Shown here: piece by piece, positions 20,908-33,700 of the stretch
Layout: the number at the start of each line of letters is the position of its first letter
Position numbering within the stretch: position 1 is the stretch's first letter
Assembly: GCA_023853785.1 (NCBI GenBank)
Contig: JAJIRX010000904.1
Location: 62,001-126,000, forward strand
DNA from: Psilocybe azurescens
Taxonomy: Eukaryota > Basidiomycota > Agaricomycetes > Agaricales > Agrocybaceae
Direction of reading: 5' to 3'
DNA length: 64,000 nt
The notes under the pieces: generated by a model
The model's database searches: none
What the model was told of the DNA's origin: nothing
Seen by the model: only the letters and a program-made list of their open reading frames with translations
Made by a program: the position numbers and the translations under genes

Positions 20908-22078
20908 ATGGTACACCATGTTCTCGTTGCCTCGTACAGCAACAACATCGTCACCCTCGCTTTCGACCCCGAAACTTCTGCCTTAGACGTGTCATCTAAC
21001 ATCACTGTAGGGCACCATCCATCCTGGATCACATCACATCCAAGCCATCCTTCGATTGTATGGACAGGATTAGAGCAATCTGAGGGAAAAATACTAGCGC
21101 TCTCCCATGACGATAATGGAAATCTAACAAAAGTGGTGGAAGTAATTAGCTCTGGACAAGACCCTTGCTGCCTCCTTGCTCTAGAAAATGAGGTTCTCGT
21201 CGCGAATGTGAGTGAATATATTTGATGTTTTTATAAAGATTTCCTGAAGTTTGTGCTACGCTCAGTATTCATCTGGATCGGTTGCCGTTCTGCCTGTTTC
21301 TGGGAACCCATTCCAGGTTACTGCCGTTCCGACAACAGTTCAATTGAGTGGTTTCGGGCCCAATAAGTCACGACAAGAAGGCTCTCATCCTCACCAGGTT
21401 ATCTTGCATGAAGAATATCAAGAAGTATTTGTGCCCGACTTAGGATCTGATTGTGTTTCCAGACTCAAAAAATCTAATGATGGATCCTGGAAATTGGCAG
21501 GACACGTCGGGATAGAAGCGGGAGGCGGCCCACGCCATGTCGCGTTCTATAGTACGTGTTTTGCTACTTATCAGAAATTGAGTTAATGTTCATTTATTAG
21601 ATGGTCACTTATTTACTTTGCTCGAGTTGACGAGTAAAGTTGTACGACATCGCCTTCCTCCACTTCCAGATCTCCCCAAGTTTATCAAATCAGTGCCAAC
21701 AATGTCCAATCCACCACCTACACCCAATGACATGCTCGCAGCAGAAATTCTTATCCCGACTCCTAATACTTCATTCCCGACCCCTATCTTTATCTTTCTA
21801 ATCGCAATGATCCGTCGCCCGAAGGTGACATCATATCTATATTTTCCATCGAAGACCCCGACGGTCTCGAACTCATCGCCGAAGTCAGAAGTGGCCTGAA
21901 GCACGTTCGAGGACTGGCATTTGGTGGCCCAGACGACAAATATTTAATTGCAGGGGGGGCAAACGGCGGTGGAGTGAAAGTGTTCGAACGGATAAACGGC
22001 GGAAAGTCATTGAAAGTAATCACATCAAATGATTCTGTTCAAGCACCCACGGGATTCCTGTGGCTTGAGCGAATATAG
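20908..22078 (+). CDS. Lactonase-type 7-bladed beta-propeller (carboxymuconate cyclase-like)
   Basis: Exons 20908-21207, 21266-21551 and 21601-22078 encode about 355 residues of the lactonase family (6-phosphogluconolactonase / fungal carboxy-cis,cis-muconate cyclase fold). Blade motifs include HHVLVASYSNNIVTLAFD, HPSWITSHPSHPSIVWTG, EGSHPHQVILHE (the conserved HPHQ), VFVPDLGSDCVS, GGGPRHVAFY, and near the end GLKHVRGLAFGGPDDKYLIA. One C appears to be missing in the run 21781-21784: FPTP is followed by YLYLSNRND only after a one-base shift, and the rest of the protein reads cleanly to TAG. It converges on the PrpF-family gene. No signal peptide is present, so it is expected to be cytosolic. 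Substrate could be a muconolactone precursor or phosphogluconolactone. Confidence 0.85.
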
Positions 22079-22632
22079 AGTGTTTTATATCGAATGTATG
22101 ATTGATAAAGCTTATGTTTATTGTACGAATAGTGGTCTTGCGCACCTTGCAGATTATTGTAACTATTGATTACACATGCTTTCCTACTTCAAATTTTTTA
22201 ATCGCAAATGTTCCTTCAAGATGGCCTTCACGGAGCATCTCGTCTGACAGGATTCGTCGAAGGACATTCTTGAATTCGTGAATCATACTTTGAAATACTA
22301 CGAATGGGAGTGATGTGTATAATGGGCTGTCTAAAAGATACGAAGTGTCGCCGGTGATCCATCATTCTCGGAGTGCACTCATTTCTATCTACCGATACTT
22401 TGTCCACAAGGATATGTAGACTGTGCCAGCTGTTAAGGACACTTCATGTATCTCAAATTATCCATTGTCTGGCCGCCTTCGCAAATCGAAATGTGGTACA
22501 CCTGCTCTTTGAGGGCCACTGATAAGAATTGGTATAGTACGTATGCTATATCACACGATGACGCGGTATATAGTTTCCAAGACGAGTCATTTCACTCTCG
22601 TTGAATTTCGAGACCATGTGCCCAGAATTCCG
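22079..22632. other. Shared 3' region of convergent genes
   Basis: The tails of the lactonase-type (+) and PrpF-type (-) genes face each other here. No further coding signal was found. Confidence 0.45.
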
Positions 22633-23874
22633 CTAATTATCATTTCCATGCCATACAAATCCTTTCATCAAACGCCTTCCAGTTCTTATAACCCTCGCGC
22701 TTTTCACCGTTCCATCACTCCCAAAATCGGCTCCAACGTCTACTAAACCACCTGGATGGCGTATTCTAATAGTGTCCAAGTCACCATTATTGGAAGGAGT
22801 TCCGTGGATAATATTCCAAGCGTTGGTCCCTTCGATTTTGGCCGACACTCCTAGACAAAGACCGACGGTCATTGGGATGGCTTTGTGTAAGACCCCCATG
22901 GAGAGTGAGTGGACGATGATGTTGACCTCCTGTGAGGTGTCATCCGCGGTGTGTGGCGCACTCAATAATGCTATTTTTGGCTGTGCTTGGGCGGACGGAT
23001 CAAGCCTCATTGCCTTCGCACCTTGCTGGCGTATTTCTTCCAAGACTGGCCCTACTTGTTCGGTCGCGGGACTTTTACCATTGACATAGTCTTCCATAGG
23101 TAGGAACTGATCTAATTCAGCGTAGTCGATGAAGACAGTCGGGTTTGTTGCATCTATCAAAGAGGCTTTGATCTTTCGTGCAACCGAGTCGGACGAAATT
23201 TCCAGGGTGTCTATCGCATTTCCTGATGGCAACAATTTTCCAGTACGGGCCCCTCCAGGGTCGACGAAATCAAGGACAATCTTGGACGCTTTGCCGGGCA
23301 CGCCTGCGACGCTCGTCTGGGGTAGATCAAGAATCGGAGTACCAGCGTCTGTCACTGGGAATGTGGTATCAATTATCTTCTGGGTATTTGTATTAAAGGA
23401 TCGGATAGTGGCAAGGCCATTGCTTTGACGGGCTTGACATATTCCCTCCTCGACTGCGTAGACTCCGATCATACTGGAAAGGTTACCACAGTTTCCTGAA
23501 TAGTCGATACTCGTGTCGCGGATTCCTACTTGGACGAACGTATATTCGACGTCGATGCCTTGGGCTCTTTGCTCTTCGGTCGGAGCGGATATAACCATGA
23601 TCTTGGAGAGACTTGAGACACCGCCACCCATTCCATTTAATTGTCTCCCGTATTCAGCATCGGGAGAACCCATGATACCAAGAAAGATCGGATTCCATTC
23701 GGCACGGTCTGAGGGAAGTGATGCCTGGTTTAGAAAGACCCCTTTAGATGTGCCGCCACGAAGAAATGTGGCGGGGAGAGGGTCCGGGACTTTCACCGAA
23801 GTTGTAGTACTGTATCCCATTTTTGGTATGATGCGTTGAGCACCTCGTGCGGTCGCTCCCAGTAGCTGGGACAT
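22633..23874 (-). CDS. PrpF-family isomerase/tautomerase
   Basis: A single uninterrupted exon of 413 residues. After a short N-terminal extension (possible mitochondrial presequence, basic with Ser/Thr) the domain starts LPATFLRGGTSKGVFLNQAS, the conserved PrpF opening. It continues with YGRQLNGMGGGVSSLSK, VGIRDTSIDYSGNCGNLSSM (the Cys-containing active-site loop), GNAIDTLE and AIPMTVGLCLGVSA, and ends with IRHPGGLVDVGADF. PrpF relatives have the diaminopimelate-epimerase fold. They isomerise 2-methylaconitate (propionate pathway) or 4-oxalomesaconate (gallate pathway, GalD). Which reaction applies here cannot be told. The lactonase-type neighbour makes an aromatic-acid role worth testing. 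Confidence 0.9.
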   Translation of the reverse strand: MSQLLGATARGAQRIIPKMGYSTTTSVKVPDPLPATFLRGGTSKGVFLNQASLPSDRAEWNPIFLGIMGSPDAEYGRQLNGMGGGVSSLSKIMVISAPTEEQRAQGIDVEYTFVQVGIRDTSIDYSGNCGNLSSMIGVYAVEEGICQARQSNGLATIRSFNTNTQKIIDTTFPVTDAGTPILDLPQTSVAGVPGKASKIVLDFVDPGGARTGKLLPSGNAIDTLEISSDSVARKIKASLIDATNPTVFIDYAELDQFLPMEDYVNGKSPATEQVGPVLEEIRQQGAKAMRLDPSAQAQPKIALLSAPHTADDTSQEVNIIVHSLSMGVLHKAIPMTVGLCLGVSAKIEGTNAWNIIHGTPSNNGDLDTIRIRHPGGLVDVGADFGSDGTVKSARVIRTGRRLMKGFVWHGNDN

Positions 23875-25108
23875 GGGATCGGGAGAGGTGGCCTAAGATA
23901 TCCATTAACCAAAATCTGTTAGCAGTATTCCAAACCCACTTCCAAGTTCAAAGTAGACGTTGGATGGATGTTTTATCAATTCCTAGGCCAATTAAGCCAC
24001 CTAGCACTTTAAAAAGCATTGAAGATAGCACGAGAATGCACAATGTTGTGTATATCGGACTTAGAAAGACGTATGGAGCTGTAGTGCATGCGGAAGCTTA
24101 CCCGTGAGCTTGCGAATAGAGAAGCAAAGACCTTTCAGCGTTAGGCCCAGTACATGGTCCTGGAGAAGATGTTGTGAACTTGAACTTCAAGTGGGGCGAC
24201 ATCTGATGGCAAGAGATTCAGCCTTTCAGGTAAGCTCGGCAGAATCGGCTTCACACGAAAAGATTTTACGAGAGACAGGACCCCGAACACATCTGCCTAC
24301 TTTGAATGCAGGTACTTAAGCATGATATATTTTAGTCATCTCTTTAGCCAAGGTTGTTGTTTTCCCGATACATCGATAGACTCGAACCCAGTCTACGTTG
24401 GTAAGATATCTCGGTATCACCTTGTTTTTTCGGAGTAGTCAAGGAAAAATACAAGTATTTGAAGGTGGGCACACCCAATCTTCCCAAGAGTCGTCTGGGT
24501 CGAGACTAATACGTTGACAATTGAAAACTAAACGTTGAACCTGGCCAGACTGAACAATTTGTAAGTTTTGCACCATTTGGAACTGGACATAACAGATAAT
24601 AAGCAGCAATCTTTTGATGAACAACTTATGTATGTACCCAAATTCCAAATTCTCAGTTCTGATCTGACGCGCGTCATTGATTTTTTCTTTTTACCTGGGC
24701 TTGTATCATCTTTCGCGATCCGAACTGTGTGTTCTCTACAGATGAACTCTTAACAAATGTTCAGTAAAATTTTGGATGGTGCACACAGCTCATATTGCTG
24801 TCGTTTTTGGTAGTTTGTAGTTCGTGATGCAATTGCCAATGTGGAGTAACGAGTTGCTTTCTGCATGATTCAGAATTTTAGGATCGCGGACGCTGGTGCT
24901 CGGTATCATTGGTTTCCATAGTTCTATGCCTAAGCGCATTGCGCCAAGTTATACGAAGGGTATAAGACGCGCATCCGGCCTCGCGTGGACACTATTCTTC
25001 TTTTCTTCCATTCCTTTCCCTTCATCCTTTTACAGCAGTGCTGTTTTTTCTTTCCCTCTATCTTTATTCATTTTCGATAGGCCTCTCCTTCCAATTCATA
25101 CCTTCATT
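23875..25108. other. Intergenic, promoter of small secreted protein at right end
   Basis: The stretch separates the PrpF-type gene from the small secreted protein gene. A TATAAG at 24961-24966 and pyrimidine-rich DNA (TTCTTCTTTTC) at about 24995-25070 precede the ATG at 25109. No other gene is supported. Confidence 0.5.
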
Positions 25109-25685
25109 ATGCAGTTCCCTACCCTCCTCGTTGCCCTTTTTACTCTCTTCACCGCAGCTCTGGCAGCCCCTGTTCTAGAACGCCGAGCCAACGCTCCCGT
25201 CTTTAGCAAGCAGACGTACAACCAGTTGTCCATTTCCGGGGGCAGAGCTGGCAACGCGCAAGCACAGGCGCTTGCCAAGTTCAGCGCACTCAATCTGAAC
25301 GACGCGATGAACGTAGCAAAGGCCGATCTTGATTTCCTGAACAGCGTCAATCAGATTGCGAACAAAGCCGAGACTGGGGCCTACAATCCGGCTTTGGACA
25401 CAACGACTGGTGCAGCGAAGACTGCTCTTCAGGTGTGTATCCACCTCTCCTTCCTGATCACGTCCCTCAATGGGAACTGGTTCGGTGAAATAGAACGGCA
25501 AAATTCAGAACAAGGTCCTTAAACTTACGGCCACGATCCTCAAGCTGAAAGTGCAGGCTGCTCAAGGTCAAAATAACGCTGAAAAGCTTGCGGCGGAGCA
25601 AAAGAAACTGGACAACAACATCAAGCTCGACAAGGCAGCAGCTGGCCAGGCCGCTACCAAGCTGTCTTTCAACGCGTCCACTTGA
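25109..25685 (+). CDS. Small secreted alanine-rich protein
   Basis: Two exons (25109-25432 and 25509-25685) encode 166 residues. The signal peptide is MQFPTLLVALFTLFTAALA, followed by a likely dibasic processing site (ERRA). The mature part is Ala/Asn/Gln/Lys-rich and helical: SKQTYNQLSISGGRAGNAQA, ALAKFSALNLNDAM, FLNSVNQIANKAE, and after the intron KNKVLKLTATILKLKVQAAQ, EQKKLDNNIKLDKAAAGQA. There are no cysteines. I recognise it as a widespread agaricomycete small-secreted-protein family of unknown role, possibly in wall or host/substrate contact. The frame is intact and codon use is G/C-ended, as in highly expressed genes. Confidence 0.85.
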
Positions 25686-26587
25686 TAAGTGAGCACTTGG
25701 CACAATTTATGTATCCTACTTTAATTCCTAACGCGTTAATAATTAACTGCCTTTCAGACGCCTGCTTTGGTTCCTGTTGCTCTGGTCTTACATCTTCCTT
25801 CCTGCACATTTTCGACACTACTCTTACCTAAGTCGTGGTCGTTGTCGTTCTTCGTTATTACCATCGAAGTACAACAGGATAGTCAGGCTATACAATTTGG
25901 ACGGTACATGAAGGAAGTAATTCATGTAGAGAGGTTAATTTGATTGAAGAATTTTTGGAATCCGAACATTGGAAAATTGAGAGTGTAGGAATCAACTTTC
26001 CTCAGACTCCAAATTGTTTGCGTACATAGACTAGCGGTTTCTGGGGGCAACTAATGGTAGCTTCGGCTATGATGGTAAATCAAATAGCCGAGGCACGGCG
26101 GGGTGTAAATTTAGACTTCTCCTTCTGTCAATTCGTAAGTTGAACTAGAACTTCGCTGGCTTGGCCCTGACTGAGTGATTGTTGAACGCTCCAACGACTT
26201 GTCTTCCATGATTTTGGTGCCTGCAGGTTCAAGGATACCTACTTGAAAATTTCTCATTGAACTTCCTTGAACCTTCGCACCAAGTTTAATTTATTCGGAC
26301 AGGCAAGCATGAATGTTCATAAATATTCTAGCCACGTCCTGATGAGAAGCTTTGCATGTTCTCCTGACAGATAGGCTTGGGATCCAGGCGTCAGACATAC
26401 TGAAGATTTTGGACTCATCGTGTTTCCTCTCTACACTCATTTACCTGTTTGGACGTCGCTCTTTTCCTCCAAACAGAATCTCCACCGCGTGGGCTTTGTT
26501 TAAAGGTACTTATCTATACAGCTCTTGAGCTTCATAGGCAGACTAATTAAACGCGAACCCGCGTCGTGTAGACGAGAGAAAACCACG
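25686..26587. other. Intergenic, no gene seen
   Basis: Contains the 3' region of the small secreted protein gene and the promoter of the next gene. No domain-like frame was found. Confidence 0.5.
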
Positions 26588-27228
26588 ATGTCACCCTATC
26601 CTTCCGCTTCAACATCCTCTGCTACTTCTAGCATGACCTCTGTGAGCTCAGACCCGACCCCTAAGAGCGACCACCGCATCATGGTCGCGATAATCGTTCT
26701 AGGGATAGCCGGTGCTTTTCTCATCGGCTTCATAATCTTAACCACACTTCGTCTGAAACGTCGCCAGGATAGTGGAGAGATTTCTGGGCCATACCAGGGG
26801 ACGCTGATACAAAATGACCACCCTGCCACCCACATCACACCGTTTGGCGCCGCTGGGCATCATTCTGGAGGGACGGCACCGCGTTACAGTACGTCAAGAA
26901 GATCATGTTGTTCGATTCTCTCTGATGAAAGTGTCTTACAGAACATAATCCCGGCGAGGACATGCGCATTGCTACTCGTCGACCTGACGGGGCTTGGCAT
27001 TTCGCAGATTCACGTACACCTTTCACTCCTGCAGGAGTGACAGATATCGACGTCACCCCCTCACCCGTTTCATCGTCTACAAGCTTGATTTCCTTCAATT
27101 CCCGATTTCCTCCTACGAAATCCAATGTTAAGGGTCGCCAGACTCAACTTCACCCCAAGTCAAGTCCCGGAGATCTTCCTCCGGAAATCATTCAGAATCC
27201 TTTTGAGGACCAGTGGCCTTCCAAATAA
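26588..27228 (+). CDS. Single-pass membrane protein with Ser/Thr-rich N-terminus
   Basis: Two exons (26588-26888 and 26942-27228) encode 195 residues. A Ser/Thr/Pro-rich start (MSPYPSASTSSATSSMTSVS) is followed by one strong membrane span, IMVAIIVLGIAGAFLIGFII, then a basic stop-transfer run LRLKRR and a hydrophilic Pro/Ser-rich tail ending NPFEDQWPSK. The layout (short S/T-rich outside, one span, disordered inside) resembles mid-size agaricomycete membrane proteins of unknown function. It lacks a cleavable signal peptide as read. An unseen upstream exon could supply one. Confidence 0.6.
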
Positions 27229-27720
27229 ATTCTCAGATCTTTTCTTGCCTTTGTTTTCTTGGGTTTATGTTCGTTCGTCACAGCATATCTACATTCTACT
27301 TTCTATCCACACATGCTGGAACACTGTATTCACTCGTCTTTTACACCCATATTTGCTATCCTGTTGTTCTTTACTATCGATCCGAAGAAGAGGCAAGATT
27401 TCAAACCCAATGTTCAATGAATTTTCAACATTTCAGTCCTGTCTTCAGTAAACGTAGTACTGTCACTCTTACACTGAGTAAAGGACCGATTTATTCCTTA
27501 CTCACGTATATACAATAAGTTGACTGAGGCCACATATTGAATAGTTTTATTCACCGATGTCCAAACAAATTCCCACGATCAGATTTAACGCGTTGACTCG
27601 TCTTGAACCCGGAACCGAGAAAAGTACTTCATTTTTTTTTGTTTTTGTTATCAGATTTCCGTCAAGGTGCCTCCCAAAAACCCTTTAGCGAAGCTCAAGA
27701 AAGAGCCGGCTGCGGCTGCG
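27229..27720. other. Intergenic, GCN1 promoter
   Basis: Contains a T-rich run just before the start of the GCN1 gene. An upstream first exon (ATG at about 27557) is possible, but the intron it would need is too short to trust. Confidence 0.4.
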
Positions 27721-30700
27721 ATGAGCAAATCCGAAATACAGTCCTGGATCTCGACTGCGACGGCTTCAACGGCTGTAAATACAGAAGGCCAGGAGCACGT
27801 ATGGCAGCGAGATCAGGTGCTGAACGACTGGCCGAAATCCCTCGAATACGCGCAAAACTATCTCTTGAACGAAAAAACGAAAGCCAGGATCGTTTTCTTG
27901 CAAGATGAGATTTTGTCGCTTGCGAAACATGGAGGTTCTGTTCGCTCTTTGGCGGACGTTTGTACACCCTTGCTGATGTGCGATGCATTTCAGATCTGAC
28001 ATTGTCTCAAATACTGGATATTTTCAAACTGCTGACGCTCACGTATCCACGATATTCGGACTCGGCTTCCCGCGATGCCGTTGAAGCTGTGGCAATGGAG
28101 TTGGTTCGAAGGGATGAGGTTCGAGGTACCGACGAAGGGACCAAGGATGAGGTTCGATTGGGAGTTACGGAACAGGTTCTTGGATGGTTTTCGAACGAAG
28201 TTGGAAAATTAGCGAAGAAGGCGAATTCAGAGTGCGTTGCTGGTTTTACGGCTCAATTACCGGTCTGACCGATCTAGTACAGCTCTGTTGCGCCTTCAGA
28301 GCTATTTGTTCTCCATAGTTGGGCCTGTGGACTCTTTACGATTTGTGTAAAGCACAACCCGCACTTTACAGAATCCAATTCGTGGCGCGTGCTTGCGGGA
28401 TTGATGGGCATCCTCCTCGATATGCTCGCAGAGTCATCCAAAGCGAAGCCTTCGGTGAAAAAAAGGCGTTCTTACACGAACGCGACGAGCACTCAGGTCC
28501 GCTGGATCCAAGGTGCCCGAATTAATTTTTACCCTCCTCGGAATATCGAAAGCGAGTCAGACACCAACACGAATGGTCGCTCTGCTTGGCGTGGCCGTCA
28601 GTGTTCTCATTCGCCTAAAAAGTGTGCCAGAAGAACCGGTTCAGCGACTACCTGTCGAGTTGAAAGATGGAATTGTTGAACTTTATACAACTACAATTCT
28701 CATGGCCAAAACTTCTGTTCCCGAACATACCGTAGCGGTGCTTAATGATTTCGTGTCGACGTTTATTACTCCAGAAGATTTCGCCAAAACTATTCACCCC
28801 ACCATAGAGAAAGCGATGCTGCGATCGCCCGAACATTGTCTTCCTGGTATGTTCTCCGTAGCACATTTTTCTCGATAGCACCTCACCTTCTCTCGACTAG
28901 CTGTTACTCAGTTTTTCACGGCATACAAGCACCCGTTAGCCGTCGAGTCTTTCCAACGTTTACTCAGCCAGATCATCAGCAGTGCAAAGTCGAGCAACAC
29001 TACTGTTCGCACTAACTCTGTGCAACTCTTCAAAACATTGATCATCCTCAGTGATCCAACAGATGTGCAGAATCTTTCTCGAATAGCTGTTCCAGAGCTC
29101 ATCGCTCTGCCAAAAACTGGAAAGTCTGCCGGTCCCGATCACAGGGTAGCGTTATACTCGATGCTTTCTAGCCTCACCGCAGCCACCGGTGTCTCTTCTG
29201 TTCTCGTCGAAGCTGCCGCTGCGCTCATCCCCAAAGAGCCGCACGAAGGAGCTACTGCTGTGTTGGCCGGTGCTTTACCATCGCATATCCTCTTCTTACT
29301 TCGTGAGAATGCTCTATCGGCTGAAACTGTTCAGTTCATCGCAAAAGAAATGACAAATAGCAAAGTGGCCGTCCGCAAAGCGTTCGTTGGCCTAGCGGGG
29401 TCTATCTTCTTGTCTGGACATGGAATCATGGAAACTGAGGCTGGCGCTGCACTTGCCAAGGGACTTCTTCCATCTTTGGAGTCATGCTTAAAAACTGTTA
29501 GCGGAAACCCACTGAATGCGCCTGGAGGCCCTTATGAGGGTTACGTTTCTTTGGCTGTACTTCTCGGTTCTTTTGCACCGTCCAAACAGTTTGGTCAGTG
29601 GCAATCCGTGTCCACCGAGAGGAAAGCGTGTGTTAATCCGACTTTTAGGTGCTGTGGTTGCTCAGAACCCCGCCATTGTTGCAATTACGAGCAGCGGTGC
29701 CAAACAACCCTTCTTACTATGGGATAAGGTTTATCAAAAAATCACGGATGAAGACGATGAGCTATGGCTTTTGAAGGCATGTGATGCTACCCTTCAGTAT
29801 TTTGGTACAGAGCTGTCCAAGAACGAGCACTTACGGTATGTTATGCCCTGACTATATTGACTAGGTCATGCTTACATAGTGTCTAGTTCCCAATTAGGCC
29901 TTGTATACGTACATCTTGGGGTTGAGAGCCAACATCCCGAAGTCCGGAAATTGGTCAATGGATCGCTTGTCGAAGCAACAGCTCGTGCGCCACAATTGAC
30001 GGATCGAGTCATTCGCGAGGCATTGACAACTTTCTTGACTCGTGGCCCTACGTCTCAAAAGGCTACGGCTGGAAGCCTAGCAGAAGAGCATTCTCAGCCT
30101 TGGAATAAGAATTCACGGCTATCCACTCTTTGCTTAGCACTGTTACTTTCGGCGAGGATGTTGGTAGCACGCTGCGGGAGAACACCATCGTGGAACTTAT
30201 AATTCTTTCTCACCATAACCTTATATGTCCGTACGTCGTACTTTTTCTCTATAGGCCATCTCATCATTTTTTCACAGGTGGATCCGATGGACAGACTTGG
30301 GTCGAGCTTTGTCAGAAAGCTGGTGTTGATCCTCGTGCAGTTGTTGATAAACATTTTGATAAGTTCATGAAGTTATTACTGGACGCAACTGATGTCACCT
30401 CCAATGTGCGTAGTCTCTTTACGTCGCTTCCACTTCATCCCTAAATGTATATGAAGGCTGGCTTCGCGGAGGCAGCATATGATGCTGCTACTACATTGAC
30501 ATTTATTTCTCCCTCCCTTGTGCTGTCTCGCATCGTGGATCAACTTAAGGATGATCTGAATCCAGAAGTTCTTAATGCAATATCTGACGAGGACCTCGCA
30601 GTTTGGGCAACTCCAGAGGGGACTACTTACGTTGATGGTTTGTTTATGCGTCTTTTGTGCCTTTAATTACGACGCTAACACTTTCATCAGTTCTATCTTC

Positions 30701-33700
30701 CGCACAAGCGGAAGTTCGAACCAGTAAGGGTAAAGATTACGAAATTGCAAGATGGGAAGAAGAGATTCGCAAGTCGCTAGCAACAAAGAAAGCAACTCCT
30801 GTTACCTTGACGAGGCAACAGCAAGCTCTCGTCCAAGCTCAGCTCGATAAAGAGGCCAAAACGCGGCAGCATGTTCAAATTGTTCAAGCTCGCCTTATCC
30901 GCGGACTTCACTTCGTCCGTAGCCTGGTCACAGCTCGAGTTGAAGAATTCCAATCGTACATGTCATCGATCGTTTCGCTGCTATTAAACGGCGCCCTGAA
31001 CCGAGGTTCATTCTTCGCAGGTCAGACAGCGTTTGAGACGTATTTGGTTAGTTTATGAGTTCGTTACTTCGACACTTCGTTCATTGACGTCAACAGGAAC
31101 TTGCAAAAAGCACAACAGAGCGCCTTGACACCATCAGTAGATGGATTGGAATCGCTACTCTCAGATATCTTCAGATCGGATCTGTCCCTGAAGAACTTCA
31201 GGCGGAACCGCTTCACAGTAAGCAGTTGTACTATCGCGTATAGTTTAATCTTGTGCTGATATATACCGTAGAGCTCGTCGTCCGGGTCCTCTATCGCCTC
31301 CGCTTCCTATCTGAGCAGTCACCGTTTGATGCTGCCACTTTTTCATACACTTTTCCTCTTCTTAGCAAGACCCTCACCACAGGAGGTATGCCTGGTAAAA
31401 AGGGAGGCGAAGGCGAAGAGGATGAAGATGAAGACCCTCTTGAACAGGTTGCACTGGCTTTGGAAATCATTAAATTTCACTGCGGCGAATGTGTGTTTTG
31501 CCTTGCCCGTCGCATTGATTTTGAGATCTGACCTTTCTTTCCAGTTTCGAATCCTGCTTTCCCACGTTTACAAACCATTGATAACCTTATACATGTTATT
31601 CGCCAACAGCCCAATCTTGGAAAAGAGGCGTCGTCTTCGCTCATTGAACTCGGCGAGGCTATCTATGGGTCAGCTAATTCAAAAGAAATCGAAGTTCTTC
31701 TACGGGGCACCTTGTTCCAAGAATCATATGTTCGGAATTCATGCCTGCAAGCCATACAGGTGCATCTTGCGTGAAATTCGTACTAAGCTGTATGCTTAAC
31801 GTCCTTTAAGCCATTTGATTTGACAGAGATGGACTGGTCTCCTGAACTTTGGATTGCATGCCATGACGACGATGAGCAAAATGAGAGATTGGCTCGTCAT
31901 GTATGGGACGACAACGGATTCGATATACCAGAGTCCTTCCTCGATGATCTGTTAGACTATCTTGGTGTGTATCGCGCCCAGTCTGCCTGGGATGAAGTGA
32001 CTAATCAGCTAAAATATCTAGGCCACAATAATGCGTATGTGCGCTCAGGTGTAGCCGCTGCCATTGCAGAAGCTGTTGAACAGTGGCCACATACAATACA
32101 AAAGGCGGTCTTAACTTTACAAGATTACTATCGCGAAAAGGTTGGAACATCAAAACCGCATCCACTCGGCTTTATCACTTATAAGTTTATCTTACCTCTA
32201 GGCTAAAGTTCTTGCGCCGGAATTTGACCAATATGTAAGCTGCATTGCGATAGTAATTGAACTGGCTGTTGATTAATTTGCCAGGGTATGGTTATCGCCC
32301 AAAGCCTCGATCGTGTGGATCCATGGGCTGCACGTCTAGCTACAGCGCAAGCGTTCAGACTTCTAGCACCATCCTTCACAGATGCGGAGCTCGAGTCTTT
32401 CATCAAGTTCTTGATCGAGGATCAGGCCCTTGGAGACCGTTCGCCCGAAGTGCGTCGAGGAATGCTGGCGGCTGGCACTCGTATCATTGATTTACATGGA
32501 GCCAGCCGTCTAGCAGCACTAGTCACAATTTTTGAAGATCGTCTTGGAAATTCGTCGTATTCCTCTGAAACAGATGATTTCATCAAAGAGGCCGTAGTTA
32601 TTTTGCTCGGTCGTGTTGCCAGACATTTAGACTCTTCTGATTCCAGAATAACTGAAATCGTAGATAGGCTCGTGGAGGCCCTAAAAACACCGGCGGAGCA
32701 AGTTCAAATCGCAGTATCGGAATGTTTGTCACCTCTGGTGACTCTCATGCGACCACGGCTGCCGACTTTGGTTGATTCCCTTTTGACGATCTTTTCAGTG
32801 CCTCAAAGTATGCTACCAGACGCGGCGCTGCTTACGGACTTGCTGGTGTGATCAAGGGCACAGGAATCAGCGGTATGAAGGAGTTCAACATCATCAGCAG
32901 ACTGAAAGTTGCTGCAGAAGACAAGAAGCGTTATGAGCCTCGCCAAGGGGTTATGTTTGCGTTCGAGACCCTATCCAACACATTAGGCCGCCTCTTCGAA
33001 CCATACATCACTTTTGTCCTTCCACTGCTATTGACATCATTCGGCGATTCGACGGCAGACGTTCGCGAGGCTGCTCAAGACGCCTCCAGAGTGATCATGG
33101 GTAACTTATCTGGTTACGGAGTGAAGCTTATTCTTCCTACTCTCCTGGAAGGATTGGACGAGAAACAGTGGCGCTCCAAGAAAGGATCAATCGAGTTGCT
33201 GGGTATGATGGCCTATTGCTCTCCTCGCCAGTTGTCTATCTCGTTACCGATCGTCATCCCCCGTCTGACCGGTGTTTTGACTGACTCTCATGCTCAAGTT
33301 CGAACATCTGCAAACAAGAGTTTGAAACAATTCGGCGAGGTTATCAGCAACCCGGAAATTCAATCTCTTGTGCCTGTGTTGCTGAAAGCATTGGTGGATC
33401 CAGCAAGGACACCAAACGCTTTGGCGTCTTTGTTGAAGACCTCCTTCATGCATTACATCGATCACTCCTCACTTGCCTTGGTAAGTTCGCGTTCTCGTTT
33501 CGTATTGCCAATTTAGTGATTGTTTTTCTATAGGTTGTCCCTATCCTTGAACGAGGTCTCAGAGAGCGTGGTGCCGACACAAAAAAGAAAGCAGCTCAGA
33601 TCGTCGGAAATCTTGCTTCTCTTACTGATGCCAAAGACTTCGTGCCGTACCTAGATGAACTCCTTCCTTTAGTGCACCAAGTTCTCGTTGATCCCGTTCC

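Noticed and set aside
27667..27720. GCN1 start at the GTG near 27667
   Set aside because: A GTG start is unlikely in a fungal nuclear gene; the first ATG in frame is at 27721, with an unseen upstream exon as the alternative.
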